Of a stretch of DNA of 64,000 nucleotides, positions 41,075 through 50,521 are shown piece by piece; within the stretch, counting starts at the first letter, position 1; each line of letters begins with the position of its first letter. This DNA comes from Pseudomonas sp. Seg1 (GTDB taxonomy: Bacteria > Pseudomonadota > Gammaproteobacteria > Pseudomonadales > Pseudomonadaceae), in assembly GCF_018326005.1 (NCBI RefSeq), contig NZ_AP021903.1, forward strand, positions 2,544,001 through 2,608,000, in the 5' to 3' direction. Below the pieces are notes generated by a model. That model ran no database searches. It had not been told where the DNA came from and saw only the letters and a list, made by a program, of their open reading frames with translations. Position numbers and translations under genes: made by a program.

Positions 41075-42355
41075 ATGAATGATCAGGCCAAAAGCGTTGA
41101 CCAACGCTTTGATGCAGCAGCACCCGCTGAACTTTCGAGCTGGAATCGCCAGGACACCACCTGGATGTTGGGACTGTTCGGGACGGCCATCGGCGCCGGT
41201 ACCCTGTTTTTGCCGATCAACGCAGGGCTGGGTGGCTTTTGGCCGCTGGTGATCCTCGCGCTGCTGGCCTTCCCTATGACGTTCTTCGCACACCGTGGCC
41301 TGACCCGTTTTGTGCTCTCCGGTCGCGAAGGCGCTGACATCACCGACGTGGTCGAGGAGCATTTCGGCATCAAGGCCGGTGCGCTGATCACCTTGCTGTA
41401 CTTCTTCGCGATCTTCCCGATCCTGCTGATCTACAGCGTCGGCCTGACCAACACGGTCGCCAGTTTCCTCGAACATCAATTGCATATCATGCCGCCACCG
41501 CGCATCTGGCTGTCGTTGGTGCTGATCCTCGGCCTGCTGGCCGTGGTGCGTTGCGGCGAGCAGGCGATCGTCAAGGCGATGAGCCTGATGGTGTACCCGT
41601 TCATCGTTGCGCTGTTGTTCCTCGCCGTGTACCTGATTCCGCACTGGAACGGCGGCATCCTCGCCACCGCTTCGCAAGTGCCGGCGCCATCGGCGTTGCT
41701 GCACACGATGTGGCTGGCGATTCCGGTGATGGTGTTCTCGTTCAACCACTCGCCAATCATCTCGGCGTTTGCGGTGGATCAGAAGCGTCGTTACGGCGTT
41801 AACGCCGACCAGCGCAGCTCGCAGATCCTCTGCCGTGCCCACCTGTTGATGGTGGTGATGGTGCTGTTCTTCGTCTTCAGTTGCGTGCTGACCCTGTCGC
41901 CGGAACAACTGGCTGAAGCCAAGGCGCAGAACCTGTCGATCCTGTCGTACCTGGCCAACCACTTCAACAATCCGACTATTGAGTTCGCGGCGCCGTTGAT
42001 TGCGTTCGTGGCGATCTCCAAGTCGTTCCTCGGTCACTACATCGGTGCCAGCGAAGGCCTGAAGGGCTTGATCATCAAAAGCGGCAAGCGTCCGGGCGCA
42101 AAGGCTCTGGATCGCATTGTGGCGGCGTTCATGCTGGTGATCTGCTGGATCGTCGCAACCTGGAACCCGAGCATTCTTGGCATGATCGAGGCCGTTGGTG
42201 GTCCGGTGATCGCGGCGATCCTGTTCCTGATGCCGATGTACGCGATTCGTAAAGTGCCAGCGATGGCGCGCTATCGCGGCAAGGCGTCGAACGTGTTCGT
42301 GACCGCAGTAGGTCTGGTGGCAATTTCGGCGGTGATTTATTCGCTGACGGCGTAA
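41075..42355 (+). CDS. HAAAP-family amino acid permease (SdaC-like)
   Basis: A 426-residue transporter with about eleven membrane helices. MLGLFGTAIGAGTLFLPINAGLGG near residue 30 and FSFNHSPIISAFAVDQKRRYG mark the hydroxy/aromatic amino acid permease family, SdaC-like branch, so proton-coupled serine or threonine uptake is likely. ATG 41075 follows GGAG; the frame extends to 40955 but that part is not membrane-protein-like. A strong terminator follows. Confidence 0.88.
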   Translation: MNDQAKSVDQRFDAAAPAELSSWNRQDTTWMLGLFGTAIGAGTLFLPINAGLGGFWPLVILALLAFPMTFFAHRGLTRFVLSGREGADITDVVEEHFGIKAGALITLLYFFAIFPILLIYSVGLTNTVASFLEHQLHIMPPPRIWLSLVLILGLLAVVRCGEQAIVKAMSLMVYPFIVALLFLAVYLIPHWNGGILATASQVPAPSALLHTMWLAIPVMVFSFNHSPIISAFAVDQKRRYGVNADQRSSQILCRAHLLMVVMVLFFVFSCVLTLSPEQLAEAKAQNLSILSYLANHFNNPTIEFAAPLIAFVAISKSFLGHYIGASEGLKGLIIKSGKRPGAKALDRIVAAFMLVICWIVATWNPSILGMIEAVGGPVIAAILFLMPMYAIRKVPAMARYRGKASNVFVTAVGLVAISAVIYSLTA

Positions 42356-42385
42356 GCCAAAGCCTCGAAGACTCAGCTACAGTGG

Positions 42386-42418
42386 CCGCTGTGCGTGATG
42401 CGCACAGCGGTTTTTTTT
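42386..42418 (+). terminator. rho-independent terminator after the permease gene
   Basis: The stem CCGCTGTGCG (42386-42395) / CGCACAGCGG (42401-42410) has a 5-nt loop and is followed by eight T. It ends the permease transcript and lies just upstream of the SulP start. Confidence 0.93.
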
Positions 42419-42435
42419 CGTCTGGAGACAGTGGA

Positions 42436-44082
42436 TTGTCGAGCGCCCCACAACCTGTTGAATCACCCAATCGCTGGCAGGATGTACTCGCCGGTCTGTC
42501 GATTGCCGGGCTGTTGCTGCCCGAAGCCGTAGCCTACTCGACCATCGCCGCGCTGGCGCCGCAGGCCGGGGTGATCGCCCTGTTTGCCGGGTTGCTCTGT
42601 TACGGGCTGTTCGGTACCAGTCGTTTTGCCATTGTTTCGGCGACGTCATCCTCCGCGGCCGTACTGGCGGCGGCCACGGCAACGCTGGCCAATGGTGATC
42701 CGCAATTGCGCGCGACGCTGGCGGTCGGTCTGGTATTGGTCACGGGCGCGCTGTTTGTGCTGGCCGGGATCTTTCGTCTGGGCAGCGTCACGGCGTTCAT
42801 TGCCAAACCGGTGTTGCGCGGGTTTGCCTTCGGCCTGGCGCTGACGATCATTCTCAAGCAGGTCGCCAGTGTGGTCGGCGTGCACCTGACCGACGCCAAT
42901 CTGGTGCGCTTCGCTCCACAACTGCTGGAGCAATTGCCGCAGTGGAACTGGCCGGCGGCGGCTGTGGCGGCAGTGGCGTTGATTCTGTTGGCGGCGTTTT
43001 CGCGGTTGCCACGATTGCCCGGTGGTTTGCTGGTAGTGGTGATCGGCATCGCCGCCGGCCAATGGCTGAACTTGCCGGCGTACGGTGTGAAGATGATCGG
43101 CATGATCGACCTCAGCCTGGAAGTCCCCAACCTGCCGGTGCTGCCGTTCGCCGACTGGCTGCGGTTGGGGGAGGTGGGCTTTGCGCTGGTGATGATTCTG
43201 TACGCGGAGTCTTACGGCTCGATCAGTTCGTACGCGCTCAAACATGGTGACCGCGTGACGTCCAATCGCGATTTGCTGGCGCTGGGCGCGTCAAACCTGT
43301 TGTCCGGGTTGTTCCATGGCATGCCGGCGGGAGCGGGTTATTCGGCGACGTCGGCAAATGAAGCGGCGGGCGCCACTTCACGTTGGGCCGGCGGGGTGGC
43401 GGCGTTGGTGGTGCTGATCATCGTGCTGACCGTGTTGCCGTGGATCGCGTTGACCCCTGAACCGGTTTTGGCGGCGATTGTCTTGCACGCGTTGGGGCGC
43501 GGTTTGAGTCTGCAGCCATTGGGGCGTTACTTCGTATGGCGTCGCGACCGTGTGCTGGTGTTGTGCGCAGTGGCGGCGGTGCTGGTGCTCGGTGTACTCG
43601 ACGGTTTGCTGGTGGCGGTGGCGATCAGTGTCTTGCTGATGCTCAAGCAAATGTCGTCGGCGGATATTCAGGTGCTGGGGCGAATTGATGGCGGGCATGA
43701 CTTTGTCGATCAACAGCGCCATCCGACGGCAACCAGCGAGCCGGGGGTGTTGATCGTCCGGCCGGGCGAGGCGTTGTTCTTCGCCAATGTCGAGCGGATC
43801 CTCGGCGCGGCGTTACGCTTGACTCGGCATTCGGATGCGCCTGTGCACACAGTGATTTTGAGTCTGGAGGAAACTCCGGATCTGGATGGCACCAGCATCG
43901 AGGCGATGCAGGAATTCTTTTTGCGGGTGCGTCAGGAAGGCAAGCGATTGATTCTGGCGCGACTCAAGCATGGGGCGTTGGTGGTGCTGGAGGCGTTGCC
44001 GGAGGTGCAGGCCAACGGCGTGATCCTCAGTGGCTTGAGCGTTGATGGCGCTGTGCAGAAAGCCCTCAAGCTCAACACTTGA
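42436..44082 (+). CDS. SulP-family inorganic anion transporter
   Basis: A 548-residue SulP/SLC26 transporter: the signature LPEAVAYSTIAALAPQAGVIALFAGLL near residue 30, about 10-14 membrane segments, then a C-terminal STAS-like domain (about 430-545; VILSLEETPDLDGTSIEAMQEF). Sulfate or bicarbonate are typical substrates. The start is best placed at TTG 42436, with TGGAGA 8 nt upstream; the GTG at 42382 lies before and inside the preceding terminator and would be untranslatable. Confidence 0.88.
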   Translation: MSSAPQPVESPNRWQDVLAGLSIAGLLLPEAVAYSTIAALAPQAGVIALFAGLLCYGLFGTSRFAIVSATSSSAAVLAAATATLANGDPQLRATLAVGLVLVTGALFVLAGIFRLGSVTAFIAKPVLRGFAFGLALTIILKQVASVVGVHLTDANLVRFAPQLLEQLPQWNWPAAAVAAVALILLAAFSRLPRLPGGLLVVVIGIAAGQWLNLPAYGVKMIGMIDLSLEVPNLPVLPFADWLRLGEVGFALVMILYAESYGSISSYALKHGDRVTSNRDLLALGASNLLSGLFHGMPAGAGYSATSANEAAGATSRWAGGVAALVVLIIVLTVLPWIALTPEPVLAAIVLHALGRGLSLQPLGRYFVWRRDRVLVLCAVAAVLVLGVLDGLLVAVAISVLLMLKQMSSADIQVLGRIDGGHDFVDQQRHPTATSEPGVLIVRPGEALFFANVERILGAALRLTRHSDAPVHTVILSLEETPDLDGTSIEAMQEFFLRVRQEGKRLILARLKHGALVVLEALPEVQANGVILSGLSVDGAVQKALKLNT

Positions 44083-44103
44083 ACAGGTTGAATGGACTGG
44101 CCC

Positions 44104-44185
44104 CATCGCTGGCAAGCCAGCTCCCACAGGGATTGGGGTGAACCTCAGCACAGCTCACCTGTGGGAGCTGGCTTGCCAGCGATGA
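44104..44185. repeat. inverted REP pair (GGAGCTGGCTTGCCAGC type)
   Basis: Opposed REP cores lie between the convergent SulP and acnB genes, before the bidirectional terminator. Confidence 0.9.
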
Positions 44186-44218
44186 GGCCGGGACAGGCAC
44201 TGACTATTCAGCAGGCAT

Positions 44219-44258
44219 AAAAAAACGCCGCTCATCTCACGATGGGCGGCGTTTTTCA
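44219..44258. terminator. bidirectional terminator between SulP and acnB
   Basis: AAAAACGCCG pairs with CGGCGTTTTT around a short AT-containing loop. Runs of A on one side and T on the other serve both convergent genes. Confidence 0.88.
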
Positions 44259-44271
44259 GTGCGTTGCAGCG

Positions 44272-46881
44272 TTAGGCTTGAACGACCGGGATGTTGGCGT
44301 TCGCAGCAGCTTCACGGAACTCGGCGATCTGGTCGAAGGACAGGTAGCGGTAGATATCGGCCGCCATGCTGTCGATCTTGCCAGCGTATTCCATGTACTC
44401 CTCGACGGTCGGCAGGCGACCCAGGATCGAAGCCACGGACGCCAGCTCGGCCGAAGCCAGGTAGACGTTCGCGCCGTCGCCCAGACGGTTCGGGAAGTTA
44501 CGGGTCGACGTCGACACCACGGTGCTGTTTGGCTCAACGCGTGCCTGGTTACCCATGCACAGCGAGCAGCCTGGCATTTCCATGCGTGCGCCAGCCTTGC
44601 CGTAGATGCCGTAGTAGCCTTCTTCCGTCAGTTGGTGAGCGTCCATTTTGGTCGGCGGCGACAGCCACAGACGGGTTGGCAGCTGACCCTTGACCTGATC
44701 CAGCAGTTTACCGGCAGCGCGGAAGTGACCGATGTTGGTCATGCACGAACCGATGAACACTTCGTCGATCTTCTCGCCAGCAACGCTGGACAGCAGACGG
44801 GCGTCGTCCGGATCGTTCGGCGCGCACAGTACAGGCTCGCTGATGTCGGCCAGATCGATTTCGATGACTTCGGCGTATTCGGCGTCGGCATCGGCTTCCA
44901 TCAGTTCCGGGTTGGCTACCCAGGCTTCCATCGCTTGCGCACGACGTTCCAGGGTACGGGCATCGCCGTAGCCTTCGCCGATCATCCAGCGCAGCAGGGT
45001 GATGTTGGAGTTCAGGTACTCGGTGATCGACTCTTTCGACAGCTTGATGGTGCAACCGGCAGCCGAACGTTCGGCCGAGGCGTCGGACAGTTCGAACGCC
45101 TGTTCCAGGGTCAGACCTTCCAGACCTTCGATTTCCAGGATGCGGCCGGAGAAGGCGTTTTTCTTGCCTTTCTTCTCGACGGTCAGCAGACCGTTCTGGA
45201 TGGCGAAGTAAGGAATGGCATGAACCAGGTCACGCAGGGTGATGCCAGGTTTCATTTTGCCTTTGAAGCGCACCAGGATCGATTCCGGCATGTCCAGCGG
45301 CATAACGCCGGTGGCCGCAGCAAACGCAACCAGACCGGAACCGGCCGGGAACGAAATGCCCATCGGGAAACGGGTGTGCGAGTCACCACCGGTACCGACG
45401 GTGTCCGGCAGCAGCATGCGGTTCAGCCACGAGTGGATGATACCGTCGCCCGGACGCAGGGAAACGCCGCCGCGGGTCATGATGAAGTCAGGCAGGGTGT
45501 GGTGGGTGGTCACGTCGATCGGCTTTGGATAGGCCGCGGTGTGGCAGAACGACTGCATCACCAGATCAGCGGAGAAGCCCAGGCACGCCAGGTCTTTCAG
45601 TTCGTCACGGGTCATTGGACCGGTGGTGTCCTGAGAACCTACGGTGGTCATCTTCGGTTCGCAGTAGGTGCCAGGACGAACGCCCTGGCCTTCTGCCAGA
45701 CCGCAAGCCTTGCCGACCATTTTCTGCGCCAGGGTGAAACCCTTGGTGCTTTCAGCCGGAGCTTCAGGCTTCTTGAACAGATCGAATGCTGGCAGACCCA
45801 GTTCGGCGCGAGCCTTCTCGGTCAGGCCACGGCCGATGATCAGCGGGATACGGCCGCCGGCACGGACTTCGTCCAACAGCACAGGGGTCTTCATTTCGAA
45901 GGTGGTGATGACTTCGTCGGTACCGTGCTTGCAGACTTTGCCAGCGTGCGGGTACAGGTCGATTACATCGCCCATGTTCATGTTGGTAACGTCGAACTCG
46001 ATTGGCAGTGCGCCGGCATCTTCCATGGTGTTGTAGAAGATCGGAGCGATTTTGCTGCCGAAGCAGAAACCGCCAGCGCGCTTGTTCGGCACGTAAGGAA
46101 TGTCGTCGCCGAAGAACCACAGTACCGAGTTGGTCGCGGATTTACGCGAGGAACCGGTACCGACGACGTCACCGACGTAGGCGATCGGGAAGCCCTGACC
46201 GCGCATTTCTTCGATCTGCTTCATCGGGCCGGTCTTGCCTTGCTCGTCCGGAACGATGCCGTCACGGGCCATTTTCAGCATGGCCAGGGCGTGCAGCGGG
46301 ATGTCGGGACGCGACCAGGCATCCGGGGCAGGGGACAGGTCGTCGGTGTTGGTTTCGCCGGTTACCTTGAATACGCGCAGGCTGATTTTGTCTTCCAGCA
46401 CCGGGCGCTTCTTGAACCACTCGCCGTCAGCCCAGGATTGCAGCACGGCCTTGGCGTGAACGTTGCCGTTCTTGGCTTTTTCAGCGACGTCGTGGAAGGC
46501 GTCGAACATCAGCAGGGTGTGCTTGAGTTCTTCGGCGGCCACTGGCGCCAGTTCGGCGTCGTCCAGCAGCTCGACCAGGGTCACGATGTTGTAGCCGCCC
46601 TGCATGGTGCCGAGCAGTTCTACAGCGCGCTTTTTGTCCAGCAGAGGGGAGGAAACTTCGCCTTTGGCCAGAGCCGACAGGAAACCGGCTTTGACGTAAG
46701 CGGCTTCGTCCACTCCTGGTGGTACGCGGTTGGTGATCAGGTCAACGAGGAAAGCTTCTTCGCCAGCCGGAGGATTCTTCAGCAGCTCGACCAGGCCTGC
46801 AGTTTGTTCGGCGTTAAGCGGCTGGGGAACGATACCCAGTGCTGCGCGCTCTTCGATATGTTTGCGGTAGGCTTCAAGCAC
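44272..46881 (-). CDS. acnB: aconitate hydratase B
   Basis: An 869-residue AcnB, the major TCA-cycle aconitase that interconverts citrate and isocitrate with a [4Fe-4S] cluster. HEAT-like N-terminal domain ([21 protein letters not shown]), swivel domain with [16 protein letters not shown], and cluster ligands in [19 protein letters not shown] and [12 protein letters not shown]. Length is normal (E. coli 865). The start is placed at GTG 46881, where the family's N terminus begins and GAGG lies 8 nt upstream; an in-frame ATG at 46896 would add five residues. Upstream is a long structured leader. Confidence 0.97.
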   Translation of the reverse strand: MLEAYRKHIEERAALGIVPQPLNAEQTAGLVELLKNPPAGEEAFLVDLITNRVPPGVDEAAYVKAGFLSALAKGEVSSPLLDKKRAVELLGTMQGGYNIVTLVELLDDAELAPVAAEELKHTLLMFDAFHDVAEKAKNGNVHAKAVLQSWADGEWFKKRPVLEDKISLRVFKVTGETNTDDLSPAPDAWSRPDIPLHALAMLKMARDGIVPDEQGKTGPMKQIEEMRGQGFPIAYVGDVVGTGSSRKSATNSVLWFFGDDIPYVPNKRAGGFCFGSKIAPIFYNTMEDAGALPIEFDVTNMNMGDVIDLYPHAGKVCKHGTDEVITTFEMKTPVLLDEVRAGGRIPLIIGRGLTEKARAELGLPAFDLFKKPEAPAESTKGFTLAQKMVGKACGLAEGQGVRPGTYCEPKMTTVGSQDTTGPMTRDELKDLACLGFSADLVMQSFCHTAAYPKPIDVTTHHTLPDFIMTRGGVSLRPGDGIIHSWLNRMLLPDTVGTGGDSHTRFPMGISFPAGSGLVAFAAATGVMPLDMPESILVRFKGKMKPGITLRDLVHAIPYFAIQNGLLTVEKKGKKNAFSGRILEIEGLEGLTLEQAFELSDASAERSAAGCTIKLSKESITEYLNSNITLLRWMIGEGYGDARTLERRAQAMEAWVANPELMEADADAEYAEVIEIDLADISEPVLCAPNDPDDARLLSSVAGEKIDEVFIGSCMTNIGHFRAAGKLLDQVKGQLPTRLWLSPPTKMDAHQLTEEGYYGIYGKAGARMEMPGCSLCMGNQARVEPNSTVVSTSTRNFPNRLGDGANVYLASAELASVASILGRLPTVEEYMEYAGKIDSMAADIYRYLSFDQIAEFREAAANANIPVVQA

Positions 46882-47348
46882 AGTTATTACCCTCATCAGT
46901 GGTCCCAAATGGCTGTCCGGGACGCTCGTCGCGAAATGCTCGTACTCATGCGCTGCACGGCGTTGTGGGCCGTTTAGCCAGAATTACCGAACATTCCTTA
47001 CAGAAGCTGCTTTCAAAGTTTTACGCCTGCAGAACGGGGAGCTGATGAGGGTTGGCGTTGGGCTTTTCCCCGCTGGAAAAACCCCTCGCCAACACCGCTC
47101 TGAAGGAACGACTGTGCTCGTGACGCTTTGAAAACAGCTTCTAACGGACATTGGCGCCTTAAAAGGCTGGCTGATTCTACGGCAAAAAAAATTTAAAGGT
47201 AAGTCGCGCTCTATTGGACTTTGGTGGCGTTGTGCGGGGCCTGCTAAAAGTCTGCCCGAGCGCTTGCCCCTGACGTTTGAGGGGTGATCAATGCCCGACA
47301 AAGGGCTAACATGCCGGCCTGTTCCGCGTTTCAGTGTTTTGCCAATTT
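46882..47348. promoter_or_regulatory. 467-bp upstream region of acnB
   Basis: No gene is supported. It contains the nested inverted repeat at 47003-47142, AT-rich promoter-like sequence near 47175-47200 (AAAAAAAATTTAAAGG) and the promoter side of the divergent DUF1289 gene. Confidence 0.5.
47003..47142 (-). promoter_or_regulatory. 140-bp nested inverted repeat in the acnB leader
   Basis: The outer arms AGAAGCTGCTTTCAAAG (47003-47019) and 47126-47142 match at 16 of 17 positions as reverse complements. Middle arms GTTGGCG (47051-47057) / CGCCAAC (47087-47093) are perfect. Inner arms GGGCTTTTCC (47060-47069) / GGAAAAACCC (47075-47084) pair at 9 of 10 around the loop CCGCT. Spacing is almost symmetric (31 and 32 nt). 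It lies about 120 nt upstream of the acnB start, probably within its mRNA leader. Confidence 0.65.
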
Positions 47349-47819
47349 ATGCCCAATCAGACCATCAAGACCCCCTGCGTCGGCCTCTGCTCCACTGTTT
47401 ACGGAGATCTGGTGTGCCGTGGCTGCAAGCGTTTCCATCACGAAGTGATCAATTGGAATGGTTACAACGAGGAGGAAAAGCGTGCGGTCTGGTTGCGGCT
47501 GGAGCAATTGCTGTCACAAGTGATGGCAAGCAAGGTCGAGATCTTTGATTCGGCGCGCCTGCGCCAACAGCTTGAACAGCGCAAGATCCGCTTTGTGCCG
47601 CATCAGTCGGAATATTGCTGGGCCTATCAACTGATCGCCCGGGGGGCGCGGGTGATCATTAATCTCGAAGCCTACGGGATGGTCTTGCTGCCGGAATTTC
47701 GCGACTGGAACCTGCCGGAATTGCGCGATGCCATTGATCGGGAATTCTTCCTGCTGTCGGAAGCGCACTATCAGCGCTACATCGCCCCCGGCTTCCTGAA
47801 AGACGCCTTCGGCGCCTAG
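47349..47819 (+). CDS. DUF1289 domain protein
   Basis: A 156-residue protein with the DUF1289 cysteine motif TPCVGLCSTVYGDLVCRGCKR at residues about 7-27, probably metal-binding, and an unrelated C-terminal part (WAYQLIARGARVIINLEAYG). ATG 47349 (MPNQTIK) is preferred over an upstream in-frame start. Function unknown. Divergent from acnB. Confidence 0.85.
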   Translation: MPNQTIKTPCVGLCSTVYGDLVCRGCKRFHHEVINWNGYNEEEKRAVWLRLEQLLSQVMASKVEIFDSARLRQQLEQRKIRFVPHQSEYCWAYQLIARGARVIINLEAYGMVLLPEFRDWNLPELRDAIDREFFLLSEAHYQRYIAPGFLKDAFGA

Positions 47820-47874
47820 AAGCTTCGCAAGCAGGGCGCCCACAGTGATCGGAATTGAATGCGCAAACAGATCC

Positions 47875-48022
47875 TGTGGGAGCTGGCTTGCCAGCGATGA
47901 GGTCGGTACATCCAATATCAATGTTGACTGACCCACCGCTATCGCTGGCAAGCCAGCTCCCACAGTGATTGCGGTGCATTTGGAATCACACAAGAACTGT
48001 GGGAGTCTGGCTTGCCAGCGAT
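47875..48022. repeat. three REPs (GGAGCTGGCTTGCCAGC type)
   Basis: Copies lie at about 47877-47899 (plus), 47941-47964 (inverted) and 47999-48022 (plus, with an extra T making GGAGTCTGG). The convergent ends of the DUF1289 and Usp genes face this cluster. Confidence 0.88.
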
Positions 48023-48047
48023 GACGGCCGCATCAGCGCCGTAATTC

Positions 48048-48911
48048 TCAGTGTTTCACCGCCAGCTCTACCAGATGATCCTCAACCTCCTGCGGCTTGA
48101 GCACCAGCACATCACTTTCCAACGCATCCAGCACCACTTCAGCGGTGTTGCCGATCAACGCCCCTGACAACCCCGAGCGCGCCACCGTGCCGATCACGGT
48201 CACCGCAGCCTGCAGCTTGTGCGCCATGAACGGAATCAATACATCCGCCGGACCTTCCTCGATGTGCAGGTGCGCGTCATCCACGTCGAATTCGGCCTGA
48301 AATGCCCGGCATTGCTCGCGATAACGTGCTTCGATGGTTTCACTCAACTGCAACGTAGGGTCGGCGGCGGAGAGCATCGGTGACGGATGGGCGCTGATCA
48401 CATGCAAATGCCCTTTGGCCAGACTGGCAATGTCATAGCCGTGATCGATGATCGTCGTGTGCAAATGCCGGTGCTCACCGTCGACATTGCCGACGTCGAC
48501 CGCCGCCAGAATCACCTTGTCCTTCCACGAGCCAGCGGTTTTCACCAAAAGTACCGGAGTAGGGCAGTGGCGCAGCAATTTCCAGTCCGCCGGGGTCAGC
48601 AGGGCTTTTTTCAGCGAACTGTCGGGGAAGTGCTGCTTGATCACCAACCCGCAACCCTCGGCCTGCTGCACGTCGATGATGGTTTCGTGCAGGCTCTCGT
48701 TCCACGCCTGTTCGGTGGTCGCGCTGTAGCCGTCGGCCAGCAGCGCGGCCTTGAGCACGCTGAGCATGGCGGCGTGGTCGTGCTTCTTGTCGCACACCAG
48801 CAGGTGCAGATGGGCCTGGGTCACGCCAGCGATCAGCTTGGCGCGCTTGAGCGCCAGGCTTTCCGAATGTTCGGGTTCGATGACCACCAGAATGCTGCGA
48901 ATGGCTTGCAT
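48048..48911 (-). CDS. tandem-domain universal stress protein
   Basis: A 287-residue protein of two Usp domains, about 1-140 and 150-285. The first begins AIRSILVVIEPEHSESLALKRAKLIA; the second contains the nucleotide-loop-like GTVARSGLSGALIGNTAEVVL. ATG 48911 has GGAG-like sequence upstream; the frame extends to 48989 but the domain starts here. Stress survival role by family. Confidence 0.88.
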   Translation of the reverse strand: MQAIRSILVVIEPEHSESLALKRAKLIAGVTQAHLHLLVCDKKHDHAAMLSVLKAALLADGYSATTEQAWNESLHETIIDVQQAEGCGLVIKQHFPDSSLKKALLTPADWKLLRHCPTPVLLVKTAGSWKDKVILAAVDVGNVDGEHRHLHTTIIDHGYDIASLAKGHLHVISAHPSPMLSAADPTLQLSETIEARYREQCRAFQAEFDVDDAHLHIEEGPADVLIPFMAHKLQAAVTVIGTVARSGLSGALIGNTAEVVLDALESDVLVLKPQEVEDHLVELAVKH

Positions 48912-49069
48912 GAGCGGAGTCTCCAGCAAAGAAAAGGCACGGCGTTGCACAACTATAGTTGCTGCTCGAACAGCTGCGACTTGATGCATATCAACGCCAG
49001 CCGCTGGTGGTCTGTGGGCAGGCCGGTATAATCGGCGCCCTTCGCTCGAACACCTTTACCGTGAGCCCC

Positions 49070-49672
49070 ATGATCCTTCCCGAAATCCACGAATTCCTTG
49101 GCTGCCGCACACCCGACGCCTGGGTCCAGGCGGCACTGGCCGATCAGGAAACCCTGCTGATCGACCACAAGAACTGCGAGTTCAAGGCTGCCAGCACCGC
49201 CCTGAGCCTGATAGCCAAGTACCACTCCCACGTTGACCTGATCAATATGATGTCGCGTCTGGCCCGGGAAGAACTGGTGCACCACGAACAAGTCATGCGC
49301 ATCATGAAACGCCGCAAGATCGAGCTGCGTCAGTTACATGCCGGGCGCTACGCGTCAGGCCTGCGCAAAGTGGTGCGCAGCCACGAGCCGGTGAAACTGG
49401 TGGACACGCTAGTGGTGGGGGCGTTTATCGAGGCGCGCAGTTGCGAGCGGTTCGAAGCACTGGTGCCGCATCTGGACGAAGATCTCGGCAAGTTCTACTT
49501 CGGTTTGCTGAAAAGCGAGGCGCGGCACTTTCAGGGCTATCTGAAACTGGCCTACCAATACGGGGACGCCAAAGACATCGCCCAGGTGATCGACAGAGTT
49601 CGCACCACCGAGCAGGACTTGATCGAGTCCCCGGACGAGGAGTTCCGCTTCCACAGCGGCGTGCCTGCCTGA
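49070..49672 (+). CDS. miaE: tRNA-(ms2io6A) hydroxylase MiaE
   Basis: A 200-residue diiron monooxygenase that hydroxylates ms2i6A37 in tRNA. The ferritin-like helices carry the iron ligands in DHKNCEFKAAS, REELVHHEQV, EARSCERFE and SEARHFQGYL. ATG 49070 (MILPEIHEFLG) is the family start. A terminator follows at 49710. Confidence 0.94.
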   Translation: MILPEIHEFLGCRTPDAWVQAALADQETLLIDHKNCEFKAASTALSLIAKYHSHVDLINMMSRLAREELVHHEQVMRIMKRRKIELRQLHAGRYASGLRKVVRSHEPVKLVDTLVVGAFIEARSCERFEALVPHLDEDLGKFYFGLLKSEARHFQGYLKLAYQYGDAKDIAQVIDRVRTTEQDLIESPDEEFRFHSGVPA

Positions 49673-49709
49673 GATTGTTAAAAACTCTTAAGAGTATGAA
49701 ACATCACCG

Positions 49710-49735
49710 AAAACCGGCCCCCGTGGCCGGTTTTT
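49710..49735 (+). terminator. rho-independent terminator after miaE
   Basis: AAAACCGGCC (49710-49719) pairs with GGCCGGTTTT (49725-49734) around the loop CCCGT, ending in a T run. Confidence 0.92.
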
Positions 49736-49804
49736 GCTGCCTGCGATAAACGCCTCGCCCGCGAATGCCGCCATAATGTCGCCCACTTCACAGATGGTTG
49801 GCAG

Positions 49805-50521
49805 ATGGTCGTTATGGATAACCTGGGTTTTGGCAAAGTCCTGCTGGTGGAAGACGATGAACGCCTTGCCGCGTTGATCGCGCACTTCCTCGAACAACAC
49901 GGCTACGAGGTGCGCACGGTGCATCGCGGGGATCTGGCGGTGGCCGCTTTTCTGGAGTTCAAACCCAAAGTCGTGGTGCTCGACCTGATGTTGCCGGGGC
50001 AGAGTGGCCTGCACGTGTGTCGGGAGATTCGTAGCGTGTCAGACACGCCGATCGTGATTCTCACGGCCAAGGAAGACGACCTCGACCATATTCTCGGCTT
50101 GGAGTCCGGTGCCGATGACTACGTGATCAAACCGATCAAACCGCCGGTGTTGCTGGCCCGGTTGCGCGCCTTGCAGCGGCGGCAGGTGCCGGACAGTGGC
50201 GTGGTCAGTTTTCTCGAGTTCGGTCAGTTGAGCATCGACCGCAGTTGCCGTGAAGTGCGCCTGGCGGGCGAGATCATCGAAATGACCACCATGGAATTCG
50301 AGTTGCTGTGGCTGCTGGCCAGTGCCGCCGGCAATACGCTGTCGCGCGATGACATCCTCAACCGCATGCGCGGCATCGCCTTCGATGGCCTGAACCGCAG
50401 CGTCGACGTGTACATCAGCAAGTTGCGCAACAAACTCAAGGACAATCCTCGCGAGCCGGTGTGCATCAAGACCGTGTGGGGCAAGGGTTATCTGTTCAAT
50501 CCGTTTGCGTGGGAGTTGTAG
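49805..50521 (+). CDS. OmpR/PhoB-family response regulator (RstA-like)
   Basis: A 238-residue response regulator. Receiver domain 10-125 with acidic pair E16/D17, phosphoacceptor D60 (VVVLDLMLPG), T87 and K109; winged-helix domain about 140-235 (MTTMEFELLWLLASAAGNTLSRDDIL, RSVDVYISKLRNKL). The kinase gene starts at the base after its stop codon. Likely RstA-like by layout with its partner. Target genes unknown; the convergent mipA-like gene is the nearest candidate. Confidence 0.93.
   Translation: MVVMDNLGFGKVLLVEDDERLAALIAHFLEQHGYEVRTVHRGDLAVAAFLEFKPKVVVLDLMLPGQSGLHVCREIRSVSDTPIVILTAKEDDLDHILGLESGADDYVIKPIKPPVLLARLRALQRRQVPDSGVVSFLEFGQLSIDRSCREVRLAGEIIEMTTMEFELLWLLASAAGNTLSRDDILNRMRGIAFDGLNRSVDVYISKLRNKLKDNPREPVCIKTVWGKGYLFNPFAWEL

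Noticed and set aside
44242-46977. 911-codon open frame on the plus strand across acnB
   Set aside because: It is the antisense shadow of acnB, whose motifs are unambiguous; long antisense frames are common in GC-rich codon usage.
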